Source of the DNA: Desulfovibrio desulfuricans DSM 642
GTDB taxonomy: Bacteria; Desulfobacterota; Desulfovibrionia; Desulfovibrionales; Desulfovibrionaceae
Reading direction: 5' to 3'
Length of the DNA stretch: 64,000 nucleotides
Assembly: GCF_000420465.1 (NCBI RefSeq)
Contig: NZ_ATUZ01000011.1
Coordinates: forward strand, 558,001 to 622,000
A program made the translations under genes and the position numbers. This document shows, one piece after another, positions 51,180 through 59,622 of the stretch; the first letter of the stretch is position 1, and each line of letters opens with the position of its first letter. The notes below the pieces were generated by a model, which was not told where the DNA came from, ran no database searches, and worked only from the letters and a program-made list of their open reading frames with translations.

Positions 51180-51755
51180 CTACGGCAGCAGCGGGCCGCG
51201 TGAGCCGATGGTGTAAAAGTTGCGGCCCACGCGGGAGGCTCCGTTGAGCAGGGTGCTGCTCAGCCCCAGATAGTCCGTTTCGGCACGCGAGCCAGCAAAA
51301 TCGGCGTTGGATGCCGACTCCGCCGACTGGTTGCGCAGGCTCCAGGCCTGCATGTCTTGCGCGTGTGCTCTGCTTTGCCCCTGCTGTTCGGCAGCGAGGG
51401 CGTCCAGTTCGCCTTTTTCGGCGGTGTCCAGGGTTTTATCCAGCGTAGAGCCTGCATCGGTCTGCGCTCCTGATGCCCCAGCCTGAGCGCGTTGCGCACC
51501 GATGATGCGGGCCGCCTCCTGCCTTTTGGCCTGCGCCGCTTCGTAACCCGCCCGGCGTTCCTGCCGTGCGGCCTCGTCTGCTGCCTGTGCGCTCAGTTCC
51601 GCCTGCTGGGCGTTGCGGGCCGCGAGGTCGGACTGGTATTCCGTCTGCTGGCGGCGGTTTTCTGCCTGCTGCACGGCACTCACGGTTCCGGCGGCGGCCC
51701 CGGCAAGGGCCACGGCGGCGCTGATCATGGCGGCGGTGCTGGTTGCTATGGCCAT
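51180..51755 (-). CDS. Phage virion core/ejection protein (T7 gp14-like)
   Basis: This 191-residue protein has a hydrophobic N terminus (MISAAVALAGAAAGTVSAVQQAENR) followed by a long Ala/Gln/Glu-rich helix and a less ordered C terminus. This matches the T7 gp14-type virion core protein, which forms the first part of the ejection channel. Small size and Ala-rich helix suit the family. The start overlaps the stop of the GNAT-like gene. It is the last gene of the operon; no gp15- or gp16-like large ejection gene follows. Confidence 0.75.
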   Translation of the reverse strand: MAIATSTAAMISAAVALAGAAAGTVSAVQQAENRRQQTEYQSDLAARNAQQAELSAQAADEAARQERRAGYEAAQAKRQEAARIIGAQRAQAGASGAQTDAGSTLDKTLDTAEKGELDALAAEQQGQSRAHAQDMQAWSLRNQSAESASNADFAGSRAETDYLGLSSTLLNGASRVGRNFYTIGSRGPLLP

Positions 51756-52291
51756 TAGCTGTCCTCCTTGATGGTTCCTGCGGCCCTGGCTGGCGCTGGC
51801 GGCAGGGATTTGTGCCAGATGGTCTCCGTGGGCCGCGCCCCAAGGCGGCGGTAGAGCGCATGGCAGGGTCGGGACGCTGGCGAACTGTACTGCACAAGGC
51901 TTACGCCGCGCACGGCAAGGGCCGCCTCCGCATGGCGCAGCAGGCGCAGGGCAAACAGGCCCCCGCGTGCCCGGGGGGCAAGATACAGCCCATCCAGAGC
52001 CGCCAGCATGGTTTGCGGGCAGTGCGGGCAGGCCACCAGAGTAAAGGCGGCATAACCTGCCAGCGGTGCGTTGGATGTAGCGGAGGCGGGGCATTGGTCG
52101 GCCTCAGGCAATCCGCGCGCGGCGCTGATGTGCAGCATGCCCAGCCGTTCAAGACTGGCATAGCGCTCATGGTCAAGGCGGTAGTGCTGTTCACCGTGCA
52201 GGGCGGCTTCCACCTCATCCCAGTGGGCGGCGGCGAGTTGTTCCGCTTCTGCGGCTACCTGCGAAAATGTTTCTGTTGTTATGGTCAGCAT
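51755..52291 (-). CDS. Phage-encoded GNAT-fold acetyltransferase-like protein
   Basis: This 178-residue protein looks like a GNAT acyltransferase. It has an N-terminal helical part (TETFSQVAAEAEQLAAAHWDEVEAAL), central strands (AGYAAFTLVACPH), the acetyl-CoA loop region around LYLAPRARGGLFALRLLRHAE, and a C-terminal strand with LYRRLGARPTETIW. Such genes occur between the nozzle and core genes of BPP-1-type phages, but their target is not known. The ATG at 52291 follows AGGAGC; longer in-frame starts run into the nozzle gene. Confidence 0.75.
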   Translation of the reverse strand: MLTITTETFSQVAAEAEQLAAAHWDEVEAALHGEQHYRLDHERYASLERLGMLHISAARGLPEADQCPASATSNAPLAGYAAFTLVACPHCPQTMLAALDGLYLAPRARGGLFALRLLRHAEAALAVRGVSLVQYSSPASRPCHALYRRLGARPTETIWHKSLPPAPARAAGTIKEDS

Positions 52292-52311
52292 GGATTGCTC
52301 CTCTTGCCGCA

Positions 52312-54354
52312 TCAGGCAAAGGTTATGTCCAGCGTGAGCGCGAGAATGCGAAAGGGCAGGGGCCGCTGCTGCACCAGCCAGATGCTCGTCTGATTGTCCC
52401 AACCGCCGCTGGGAGCGCACGTGATGTCGCCAGAAAAGGGCTGCACGGCCTCGCCCCAGTGCTCCGGCATAAAGGGCAGGTCGTACAGTTCGTTGCGGCT
52501 GGGGCCGTATTGCCCGCCTACGCTGCGGTACAGGCGGAGCGAGCAGGAACCGTAGGCCCGCCCCTGCGCCAGTGTCGTGCCGGAATTGAAGTCGCCCTCC
52601 ACCGGCAGGGGGGAGAGCACTGATGCATACGGCAGGCCTGCCTGCACCACAGAGGCCGCATAGGGCAGCTCTATGCGCCCACCACGCACCACGCAGCCCT
52701 CCACAGGGCTGCCGTCCGCCAGTACGGAAAGCGCGCAGCCTTCCAGATGGTCCAGCCCTTCCACGGTCGACGTTGGCGTATCCGTGCGGATGCCAAGGCC
52801 GCAATCCACAAAACAGGCTTCGGCAATGGGCTGGCTGTCCGCCCAGACCGGGGCCAGCCGTTCGAGAAAATAGCGCGTCCGGCCCGCAATGGTGCGGCGC
52901 ACCACAAGGGCCAGCGCATCGCCGTCCTGATCAGCCACTGTTGCGGCAGAAATAACTTCGCCGTCTGTCACATGGCGCGACCATCCCCAGATGTCGTGCT
53001 CCTTCATGTAGGTAAAACCCAGTAGCAGGCCGTCATCGCGCACGCACCAGATGGTTGAGCCGGGGGTCTGCTGATAGGCCCACTGTTTGATGGTGTGCCC
53101 CTCAAACTGGTGCGGCGCAAGAATGGAAAGGTCATTTCCCGAATATCCGTCTTTTTCCAGCGAATAGAAAAGATCGCGCACACGCGAGCCGTGGCGCTGC
53201 ACATGCAGCACCGAATTGCCGATGATGATGGGCGCAAGCCCCGCGCTGCCCCAGTACGACTGGGCGGTGATGCTGACCTTTTGGGGCGTGATGGCCGATC
53301 CATCGCCGCCGCTGGCCTTGTATTCGCTGCCGGAGGTGCCCACCAGAAGATCGCCGAAGCTGGCAACCCAGGTTACGGAGTCTATGGAGCCGGAGGCGAT
53401 GAGGTATTCCACCGGGTCGTCATCCTGCAAGGGGCGCGACTTGCGGAAGGATTCAAAATCGCCCGTGCGCGACATGTAAAATGCCTGTGGCGTGCCGGGG
53501 GTGGCCGCAAGCACCATGCGCTGCTGGTGAAAGGCCACCACGCCGGGATTGTTGCCGTCAGCAAAAGGATTCCAGTCTTCGCGAGGCGTGTCTGTGGTGT
53601 CGGCCTTGTAGTTCTGGTCGCTGAAACTGGTGCCGGAGGCAACGCCGATAAAGCCGAAGTAGCCCGCTTCCTCGCGGTAAACGTTATATTCCGCAGCGCC
53701 TTGAACGGCAGGCCAGCTTATGGTTGTGCTGTTGCCCACCACCCAGTCGGAGGGGTGCCGCGCCCCTTTGCATTCCCCTGCTGGCGAAGCGAGGGACTGC
53801 CTGCCGTTGGCATCTACCGCCGCCACCTTGTACCCCAGGGTGTAGGAACCGCCGCTGCCGGTAAAGGCCAGCGTGGGTGCGGCGGGGGCGGGCAGGGATG
53901 TGTTCAGTTTTACCTGCTCCAGGCTCCAGGTATAGTTTCCACCCGGTGCGTCGCGCCGCACTATTTTGTGCAGCGGATATTTCTGGTGGGCCAGATAGAC
54001 CACATCGCCCACCTGCGCGTGGCAGAGCGAAAGCAGGTCTTCCGCCGCATAGGGGGTCGCCATGACAGGTGCCGTGGTGAATCCGGCAACTGTAGCAACG
54101 CGTAATGTTTTTTCGCCAAAAACCAGAAGAAAATTCTGGCTTGGATGCGCGCTGAAGGTGAAGGGGAGCAACACGGAATATGCTCCAAGCTCCGCCAGAA
54201 AGCGGGTGCCGGGCCGCCGGGCCACGTCGCCATGCAGGCCGGGGAGCATGTTTTCCATGCAGGCAACGCAGTTGCGGTAACGGGAAAGGTCGTACCGGGC
54301 CGAGAGTGTGGGTGATATTTCGCCGCCGGTAAAGTTTTGCAGGGCTATGCGCAT
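52312..54354 (-). CDS. Phage tail nozzle protein (tail tubular protein B-like)
   Basis: This 680-residue structural protein matches the tail nozzle (T7 gp12-like tail tubular protein B) of short-tailed phages. It begins with the typical ALQNFTGGEISPTLSARYDLSRYRNCVACMENMLPGLHGDVARRPGT block. The Trp/Gly/Tyr-rich beta-propeller-like body (VVAFHQQRMVLAATPGTPQ, GSEYKASGGDGSAITPQKVSI) and the DGLLLGFTYMKEHDIWGWSRH segment are common in the family. It forms the far end of the tail tube. The start overlaps the stop of the tail-chaperone gene by 10 bases. Confidence 0.88.
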   Translation of the reverse strand: MRIALQNFTGGEISPTLSARYDLSRYRNCVACMENMLPGLHGDVARRPGTRFLAELGAYSVLLPFTFSAHPSQNFLLVFGEKTLRVATVAGFTTAPVMATPYAAEDLLSLCHAQVGDVVYLAHQKYPLHKIVRRDAPGGNYTWSLEQVKLNTSLPAPAAPTLAFTGSGGSYTLGYKVAAVDANGRQSLASPAGECKGARHPSDWVVGNSTTISWPAVQGAAEYNVYREEAGYFGFIGVASGTSFSDQNYKADTTDTPREDWNPFADGNNPGVVAFHQQRMVLAATPGTPQAFYMSRTGDFESFRKSRPLQDDDPVEYLIASGSIDSVTWVASFGDLLVGTSGSEYKASGGDGSAITPQKVSITAQSYWGSAGLAPIIIGNSVLHVQRHGSRVRDLFYSLEKDGYSGNDLSILAPHQFEGHTIKQWAYQQTPGSTIWCVRDDGLLLGFTYMKEHDIWGWSRHVTDGEVISAATVADQDGDALALVVRRTIAGRTRYFLERLAPVWADSQPIAEACFVDCGLGIRTDTPTSTVEGLDHLEGCALSVLADGSPVEGCVVRGGRIELPYAASVVQAGLPYASVLSPLPVEGDFNSGTTLAQGRAYGSCSLRLYRSVGGQYGPSRNELYDLPFMPEHWGEAVQPFSGDITCAPSGGWDNQTSIWLVQQRPLPFRILALTLDITFA

Positions 54355-54728
54355 GGCTGTTCCGTCTGCAAAATGCCAGGAGCATCGGGCCAGGGTGTTT
54401 CATCACCGCCGCCATCCCACGGTGCGCCGGGCTGTTCGGGCAGGGCGCGAAGTGCGGCCCGGTATGTCTTGACCAGCGCCAGATCGCCCTCGCTGATGGG
54501 GTAGTCGGCCAGCAGATACTTGTCCGTAGCTGCAAGCCGCACGTCACGGGAGGCGCGCAGAACTTCAAATACGTAATCTCTGGGGCGCGCAGGAATCGCC
54601 CCGGCTTTATACGGCCTGCCGTCCCATCCGCGCACCACCTCATAATCAACCTCGACACTGCCGGGGAATGGTTGCGCGTCCCACATCTCAATATCACCAG
54701 CGGCATTGCACAGTATATGGCAAGGCAT
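54345..54728 (-). CDS. Phage tail assembly chaperone-like protein
   Basis: This 127-residue protein follows the tail fibre gene and has the short conserved C-terminal block of phage tail assembly chaperones. That block reads VLRASRDVRLAATDKYLLADYPISE, then YRAALRALPEQPGAPWDG, where the usual form is an Arg-rich helix, 'TD', and 'YR..LR.LP'. The N-terminal half is probably a small beta domain that touches the fibre. Its start overlaps the fibre stop, which suits a chaperone made together with its client. Confidence 0.75.
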   Translation of the reverse strand: MPCHILCNAAGDIEMWDAQPFPGSVEVDYEVVRGWDGRPYKAGAIPARPRDYVFEVLRASRDVRLAATDKYLLADYPISEGDLALVKTYRAALRALPEQPGAPWDGGGDETPWPDAPGILQTEQPCA

Positions 54729-56398
54729 CAGTTGCCTCCTTCTGTAATAACAAAGTGCATATACATTGCACTTAGGGAACTATAACTGGCCCACACTGCG
54801 TCCCCCTTGCGGACGGGCACCATTATCCCCAGTGATTGCCCCGGCCCCGAAGACCAGTCGAGGATATCTACTACATAGCTAGCTGTGGACAAACGTATGT
54901 ACTGGCCTGCTGCTGTGGATACACCAGCAAGCTTGAACCAACCTGCGGATGGTGCTGGTACTGTGTACCCCCCAGAAGCGGGAACGGCCACAGCCACCAC
55001 CCTCTGGCTGGGCATGGCGTAGTTCGCCACCTTGCCGGAGCCTGCTGGCGTCAGGTTATCCATATCCAGATTTGCCTTGCCCGCCAGGCCTGCCATGTAA
55101 TTTGACCAGTCGAACACGCTGGCGCTGTTCTGCGCAGATGCCAGAACCACAAAATGCCGCAGGCGTATGCCCTCAGTAGTGACTGTGTTGGAATTTCCGT
55201 AGATGGGGCTGCTGCGACTCGCGTCAATCCCGATAGAGTTCCAGCCACCGCCGCCGCTCTGTCCGAAAGTTGCCCCGCCTGACCCGAATGAATATAACGC
55301 TCCTCCATAGGAAGGGCCGCCTACAGCTTGCACCCCTAAAGAGTTACCTGTGATGTTCGGCAACCCGGCCTTATAACTCTTGCCCAGCTCTGAGGCACTT
55401 GCGGCCTGCGTGATGGAATCGCCGTTTTTCAGCAGCGGCACTTTGAACTTCTGGGCGGTGGTGTCCAATGCGAACTTGGCACAGTTGCCCGTCAAGGCAA
55501 CCTGGGCGGCAAAGGCGGCATAGGTGCAGGTGAGCAGTTTGCCGCCCGCAAGATACGTGTCGTAAAACTCCCTGAATTGTTCACGCGTGTATTCCGCAGC
55601 GTCAGCCGGGACTGTGCCGTTGGGCACGTAACCCTCTGCCGCCATCACGCTCATAATGCTGCCGATCAGAGTTGTGCTGACGGCTGTGATGCCACTCTCA
55701 ACCCCGTTCAGCCGCGTATCCTGCTGGGTGTTTTTTACTTCCGCATCGACCATGCGGCTGAGCAGGTTGTCCGGCACGGCCTGTTGCGCCGCGTGGGCGG
55801 CAGTTTGGGCTGTCTGGGCGTTTGCCGCTGCAATATCAGCCTGCGCAGTGGCGGCGCTTACGCTTGCTTCTGCCGCTTCTGCCACCGTTTGTGCTGCTGT
55901 GGCTGCGCTGGCCGCTGCAGCAGCGGCAGAATGCGCGGCGGCGGTGGCGTTTTGAGCTGCTGCATCACGGCTGGAATAGATGGATGCAACCACTTCTTCC
56001 GGCGACTTGTCGCTGGTGGCGGGCATGATGACGGCGCGTGCGAGTTTTTCGTTCAGTTGCTGAAGTTCCGCAGTGGCCTGATCAAGCCCGTCTTCTATGA
56101 CCTGCGGATCAAATCGCGAAGCGGATATGAGGTCTATGCCCTGCTCAAAGGGCATGTTGCGCACAATGGCGAGCCGCCAGCCTGCGGGCAGGGGCGCTCC
56201 ATCGTGCAGATAGGTGACAGTGCCTCCGCTCTCGCCGATACTGGCTGTCCAGCCCTGCGCGGGAGAGGTCTCTCCCTTGGGCGATGTGATGCTGATGTTA
56301 AGCTGGTTTGTGCTCCAGACCTTGAAGGCAAAGGGAAAGGCCGTTGCTGCGCCATTGCCTTCATACACGGCGCGGCTGGGGCTGTAGGGCAGGGTCAT
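54728..56398 (-). CDS. Phage tail fibre protein
   Basis: This 556-residue protein has a T7 gp17-like N-terminal adaptor (about 1-130; PYSPSRAVYEGNGAATAFPFAFKVW), then a long Ala-rich coiled coil (about 140-220). Further on is a phage-collar-like Gly/Ser-rich receptor part (about 290-400) and a beta-rich C-terminal tip. The tip has an MPVRKGD segment and ends MYMHFVITEGG. This domain plan is typical of receptor-binding fibres. AAGGAG precedes the ATG. The last 600 bases look less GC-rich than the rest of the cluster and may have been exchanged. Confidence 0.88.
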   Translation of the reverse strand: MTLPYSPSRAVYEGNGAATAFPFAFKVWSTNQLNISITSPKGETSPAQGWTASIGESGGTVTYLHDGAPLPAGWRLAIVRNMPFEQGIDLISASRFDPQVIEDGLDQATAELQQLNEKLARAVIMPATSDKSPEEVVASIYSSRDAAAQNATAAAHSAAAAAASAATAAQTVAEAAEASVSAATAQADIAAANAQTAQTAAHAAQQAVPDNLLSRMVDAEVKNTQQDTRLNGVESGITAVSTTLIGSIMSVMAAEGYVPNGTVPADAAEYTREQFREFYDTYLAGGKLLTCTYAAFAAQVALTGNCAKFALDTTAQKFKVPLLKNGDSITQAASASELGKSYKAGLPNITGNSLGVQAVGGPSYGGALYSFGSGGATFGQSGGGGWNSIGIDASRSSPIYGNSNTVTTEGIRLRHFVVLASAQNSASVFDWSNYMAGLAGKANLDMDNLTPAGSGKVANYAMPSQRVVAVAVPASGGYTVPAPSAGWFKLAGVSTAAGQYIRLSTASYVVDILDWSSGPGQSLGIMVPVRKGDAVWASYSSLSAMYMHFVITEGGN

Positions 56399-56439
56399 GC
56401 CTCGCTCCTTGCGGGTTTTTGCTGTGATCGCGGGTGCAC

Positions 56440-57030
56440 TCAGCGCACGGCAAGCCAGGGGTCTTCCACCGGACGGTCGCTGCGTTCAGACGCTGCGGCG
56501 CTGCGGGCTGGCGGCAGACTGGCGGCATAGAGCTGCTCAAGCTCCATCGCCTTTTGACTGCTGCCTTTAAGCAGAGGGGCGGCAATGAGGGCGGCCAGCT
56601 TGCGGGCCAGCATGTGCGCGAAGAGGTCATCAAAAAGGCGGCTGTTGCGCACGTCTTCCGTGTATAGGGCAAGGGCGCGCGCCGCATCGGTGAGCAGCAG
56701 CGAGCCATCGCCCGCCGCGTTCTGCGCAAGGCAGAAGGGCCGGGCCGTAATGCCCTCGTGGCGCACCGCGTGCACCTTGAGGCAGTCATCGGGCAGGGCG
56801 TAGGCAAAGCGGAATTCCGGCGCGTAGCCTTCGGGCAGCGGCACAAGGGCCATCCATGTTCTACGCTGGGCAAAGCTCCAGGGAAAATCGCGCAGCACCT
56901 GTCGCCGGGCGGAATCCCAATACAGGCGGCATTGCAGGGCCTCTGGCGTGTTTTCCTGCTCCGAGGCGACACTGCGCGTCCCCAGAAAGCCCAGCGCGCG
57001 GTTCCACACGCTTATCTGGCTGATGGTCAT
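56440..57030 (-). CDS. Phage head-tail adaptor (tail tubular protein A-like)
   Basis: This 196-residue protein matches the gp11-type adaptor of short-tailed phages, which joins the portal to the nozzle. Typical features are the start TISQISVWNRALGFLGTRSV, then SARRQVLRDFPWSFAQRRTW, YALPDDCLKVHAV and a helical LLFAHMLARKLAALIAAPL-like end. The ATG at 57030 follows AGGAACT; the frame is open upstream into the terminator region. A terminator-like hairpin (57055-57091) stands just before its start. Confidence 0.85.
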   Translation of the reverse strand: MTISQISVWNRALGFLGTRSVASEQENTPEALQCRLYWDSARRQVLRDFPWSFAQRRTWMALVPLPEGYAPEFRFAYALPDDCLKVHAVRHEGITARPFCLAQNAAGDGSLLLTDAARALALYTEDVRNSRLFDDLFAHMLARKLAALIAAPLLKGSSQKAMELEQLYAASLPPARSAAASERSDRPVEDPWLAVR

Positions 57031-57054
57031 GGCAGTTCCTGTGATGAAGGGGAG

Positions 57055-57091
57055 AAAAAGCCTCCGGCCTGCCCCGCAGGTGGCCGGAGGC
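57055..57091 (-). terminator. Terminator-like hairpin inside the phage operon
   Basis: On the minus strand a perfect 10-bp stem (GCCTCCGGCC/GGCCGGAGGC, 57060-57069 with 57082-57091) is followed by TTTTTCT. It lies between the cement and adaptor genes, in the sense direction. Confidence 0.8.
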
Positions 57092-57112
57092 TGTAAGGTG
57101 GCAGGGTGTGGT

Positions 57113-57556
57113 TTAGCCAGCCATGATGGCGGGTTCGTAAGGCAGGTCTTCCTCCCGCGTGAGGGCGGCAAAGATGCGCCCCTTGCTCACGGTTTTGCCG
57201 TCAACGGGCGTGACGGCAAAGGTCAGCCGCAGCCAGCTTTTGCGCACTCCCTGGGGCAAAAAACGCAGATAGGGGCGTGCGCCAAGGCCAAGGCCGGGAG
57301 CTTCCACCGGGTTAGGCACAGTCACTGAAGCGCCGGGAACGGCAGTCCAGGGGCCATCGGCGCGGTCCGCCTCCTCCATGCAGATGGTGAGGCTTTGCGT
57401 TTCAGCCGGGGCAAAGGCCTCGGTTACGGAAAGCCGTAGAGGCATGGGTTCCATGCGCCCGGGAAGTTTCAGTCCGGTAAGGGGAACAGGTTGCCCCGTG
57501 GTGTTGGCGGTAAGGGGGCCTTCAAAAAACACGGAGTTGCGGTCAATAATAGCCAT
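57113..57556 (-). CDS. Bbp16-like capsid cement protein
   Basis: This 147-residue protein matches the Bbp16-type capsid cement family, which decorates and stabilises the head. It begins AIIDRNSVFFEGPLTANTTGQPVPL, carries mid-protein strands (LRLSVTEAFAPAETQSLTICMEE) and ends in a beta-rich LRFLPQGVRKSWLRLTFAVTP block. A strong AAAGGAG precedes the ATG at 57556. It sits directly after the major capsid gene, the usual place, and is flanked by two hairpins. Confidence 0.85.
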   Translation of the reverse strand: MAIIDRNSVFFEGPLTANTTGQPVPLTGLKLPGRMEPMPLRLSVTEAFAPAETQSLTICMEEADRADGPWTAVPGASVTVPNPVEAPGLGLGARPYLRFLPQGVRKSWLRLTFAVTPVDGKTVSKGRIFAALTREEDLPYEPAIMAG

Positions 57557-57610
57557 GAAAACTCCTTTGGCAGAATGGTGGAAGAACCGCGAAAAAACAG
57601 GATGGGTACG

Positions 57611-57640
57611 GTGTGGAAGCCCCGGCAAGGGCTTCCACAC
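57611..57640 (-). terminator. Hairpin between the capsid and cement genes
   Basis: A perfect 12-bp stem (57611-57622 with 57629-57640) has a 6-base loop 18 bases after the capsid stop. A T-run appears on the minus strand about 12 bases later. It may be a partial terminator or an RNA-stabilising hairpin. Confidence 0.6.
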
Positions 57641-57657
57641 GTTGCAAAGGATTGTGG

Positions 57658-58650
57658 TTAGGCCACCACGCCTTCGCTGGAGAGTATGGCATCGCATTGG
57701 CGCACAGGGCGACCATGCAGCACCGGCACGGCCTTGGAGTCAAAGAACTCGCCGTACTGCAACTGCACGTTGCCCGCATCGGAATTCTGCAATTCAAGGG
57801 CGGTGAGCACATCGGCATTGGCGTACCACACGGCCTTCTGGCGCAGGTGCTGGGGCATGAGGTTCTTGGCCTCGATGGTCAGCTTCTGCATATCCACAAA
57901 GCCGCTCTGCCCCTTGCGTTTGCCGAGAGAGGCCACGGGCAGGTTGGCGATGCGAACGATGCCGCGCCAGTCGCGCACGGCAAGGCCGCAGCGCCAGTTG
58001 TATTTGTCGCCCACCACCTGATATTTGCGGCCGTCCGGGTCCTGAGCCATGTAAGTTTTGAGGTCTTCGTGCGAGAGGCCCCCGTTGCTTTCCTTGGGGT
58101 AGACGCCGTGCACCGACTGCGCGCCCCACGAAACAAGCCACAGGGAGGTGCAGCCGTCCTCGTCGCGCCCGCCCGCATCGAGTACGTTTTTGGCGTCCAG
58201 CGCGGGGTAGCGCATGGCAAGGCCGTTGAATTCGTCGGGGTTCAGATTGCTGTTGCCGTAAAAGAGGGTTGCGGCCACCTTCTGGCGCATGGCCTCGGCA
58301 AAGGCCACGCCTTCGCTCATGCGAAAGGCTTTGTCGCGGCTGCCATAGAGGCGCAGTTCTTCCACGTCCAGTTCCATGATGGCTTCAAGGATGCCGCAGC
58401 CTTCCTTGACCTGGCTCCACTGCGATTTGGAGGGCGGCGTACCCTGATAGAGTCTGCGCCAGTAAACCTCGGGCAGCCCGGTGCGGATGCGGGTGAGGTG
58501 GCCGTCGCTCTGGTTGGATTCCATCCAGAGCACATCGTCCATGATGTCGTTGGTTTTGTTCATCAGTTCGATGATCTGCCCGGCCTTGTCGCCACGGTAG
58601 AACTGTTCCATCTCGGCCAGGGACACCACCAAACCCATGGAATTAGCCAT
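57658..58650 (-). CDS. Phage major capsid protein (BPP-1 type)
   Basis: This 330-residue protein matches the BPP-1-type major head protein. Conserved segments are MGLVVSLAEMEQFYRGDKAGQIIELMNKTNDIMDDVLWMESNQSD-like start, ATLFYGNSNLNPDEFNGLAMRYP, YKYNWRCGLAVRDWRGIVRIANL-like middle and the late GVPVRQCDAILSSE-type strand (RPVRQCDAIL). An HK97 fold is expected. The ATG at 58650 follows GAGGG; a start 10 codons upstream is possible. It lies after the scaffold candidate, as usual. Confidence 0.9.
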   Translation of the reverse strand: MANSMGLVVSLAEMEQFYRGDKAGQIIELMNKTNDIMDDVLWMESNQSDGHLTRIRTGLPEVYWRRLYQGTPPSKSQWSQVKEGCGILEAIMELDVEELRLYGSRDKAFRMSEGVAFAEAMRQKVAATLFYGNSNLNPDEFNGLAMRYPALDAKNVLDAGGRDEDGCTSLWLVSWGAQSVHGVYPKESNGGLSHEDLKTYMAQDPDGRKYQVVGDKYNWRCGLAVRDWRGIVRIANLPVASLGKRKGQSGFVDMQKLTIEAKNLMPQHLRQKAVWYANADVLTALELQNSDAGNVQLQYGEFFDSKAVPVLHGRPVRQCDAILSSEGVVA

Positions 58651-58721
58651 AATACCCTCGTCTGTTTGCAGGTTGCTCAAGAAATTTTGTTGCTATGCCC
58701 TGTGATTTGCAGGGGCGTAAA

Positions 58722-59276
58722 TCAGATGCTTCCGCTGCGCGAACTCCAGCCTGCGTACATGCGCTCTTCAAGCGGCGGCATGGAACCTCCAGCCTGTCCC
58801 TGCACTAGCCCGTCCTCCATGAGGGCATCGGCAAGGCGGTTGAAAAAGCGCAGCACGTCAGGGTTGTTGCCGTAGCCGGTCTGTTCCAGCAGTTGGCCGA
58901 TGCACTTGCTTTCATCAAACCGGTCAAGGGCAAGCTGGGCGCGGGCAACAGTGGCGGGCAGGTTTGCACCGCCGATCTGCGGGTCTTCCGTGGCCTCCTT
59001 GCGCCATTTGTTGACCTGCTCCTGCCACTGGAGGCGCTGGCCTGCCTCATGCTCGCGCAAGCGCTGGACAAATGGGTCAGCCTGCGGATCAGCCTGCGAA
59101 TTGGCCTGTTCATTCGCTCGAGCGGAATTTTCTGCGCCAGCGGCAGCCTGGGGCGCTGCGGCGGCAGGGGCGGCACGGCCGGTTCCTCCATTGCTCTGGT
59201 CTGCGCCGGAAAAGCCGCTCGCAGAGGAAAAGGCGTTTTCGGCAGTGGAGGAAGCCTCAGAATGTGTCGAGATCAT
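58722..59276 (-). CDS. Phage scaffold-like protein
   Basis: This 184-residue acidic protein has a disordered Ser/Ala/Gly/Asn-rich N terminus (about 1-65) and a helical C-terminal half (HEAGQRLQWQEQVNKWRKEATEDPQIGG, then LPATVARAQLALDRFD). The position directly before the major capsid gene, the charge and the helices fit a scaffolding protein. No strict motif proves this. It overlaps the Bbp19-like gene by 20 bases. Confidence 0.72.
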   Translation of the reverse strand: MISTHSEASSTAENAFSSASGFSGADQSNGGTGRAAPAAAAPQAAAGAENSARANEQANSQADPQADPFVQRLREHEAGQRLQWQEQVNKWRKEATEDPQIGGANLPATVARAQLALDRFDESKCIGQLLEQTGYGNNPDVLRFFNRLADALMEDGLVQGQAGGSMPPLEERMYAGWSSRSGSI

Positions 59277-59622
59277 GAGCGTCGTTCTCCTTGGTTTGCA
59301 GCAGTCTGGGCAAATGCCCTGGGTTTGCCTGTTGCATGAGGCGCATAAGGCGCATGCCGATCATGCGTTGGCCCTCGGCGTAGAAAAGGCGTGAGCTTTG
59401 GCAGGATTCGGGCGCATTGCCCACATCCTCGGCACTGAAGTTGCGGCACAGATGCAGCAGCCAGCGCAGCAATACGCGGCCCTGAGGCTGGGCCATCAGT
59501 CCGTCCACTGCGGCCCGCATGGCGGCATCAAACGTTGGGGCGCGGTGGGCGGCATGCTGCTGCGCCTGCTGCTTGGTTTGTTCCCGCTGCTCCGCCTGTT
59601 CGTATGGGGCAAAAACATCCAT
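59257..59622 (-). CDS. Bbp19-like phage protein
   Basis: This 121-residue protein fits the Bbp19 family of BPP-1-type phages. The core reads QGRVLLRWLLHLCRNFSAED, followed by the SSRLFYAEGQRMIGMRLMRLMQQAN helix, the usual 'G.R' and 'AR..G...' layout. Its function is not known; it sits between portal and scaffold genes. It overlaps both neighbours, which shows tight coupling. Confidence 0.78.
   Translation of the reverse strand: MDVFAPYEQAEQREQTKQQAQQHAAHRAPTFDAAMRAAVDGLMAQPQGRVLLRWLLHLCRNFSAEDVGNAPESCQSSRLFYAEGQRMIGMRLMRLMQQANPGHLPRLLQTKENDAHDLDTF

Noticed and set aside
55740..55990. DNA tandem repeats in the tail fibre gene
   Set aside because: The repetition is at protein level (Ala-rich coiled coil) and reflects codon bias, not exact DNA repeats.
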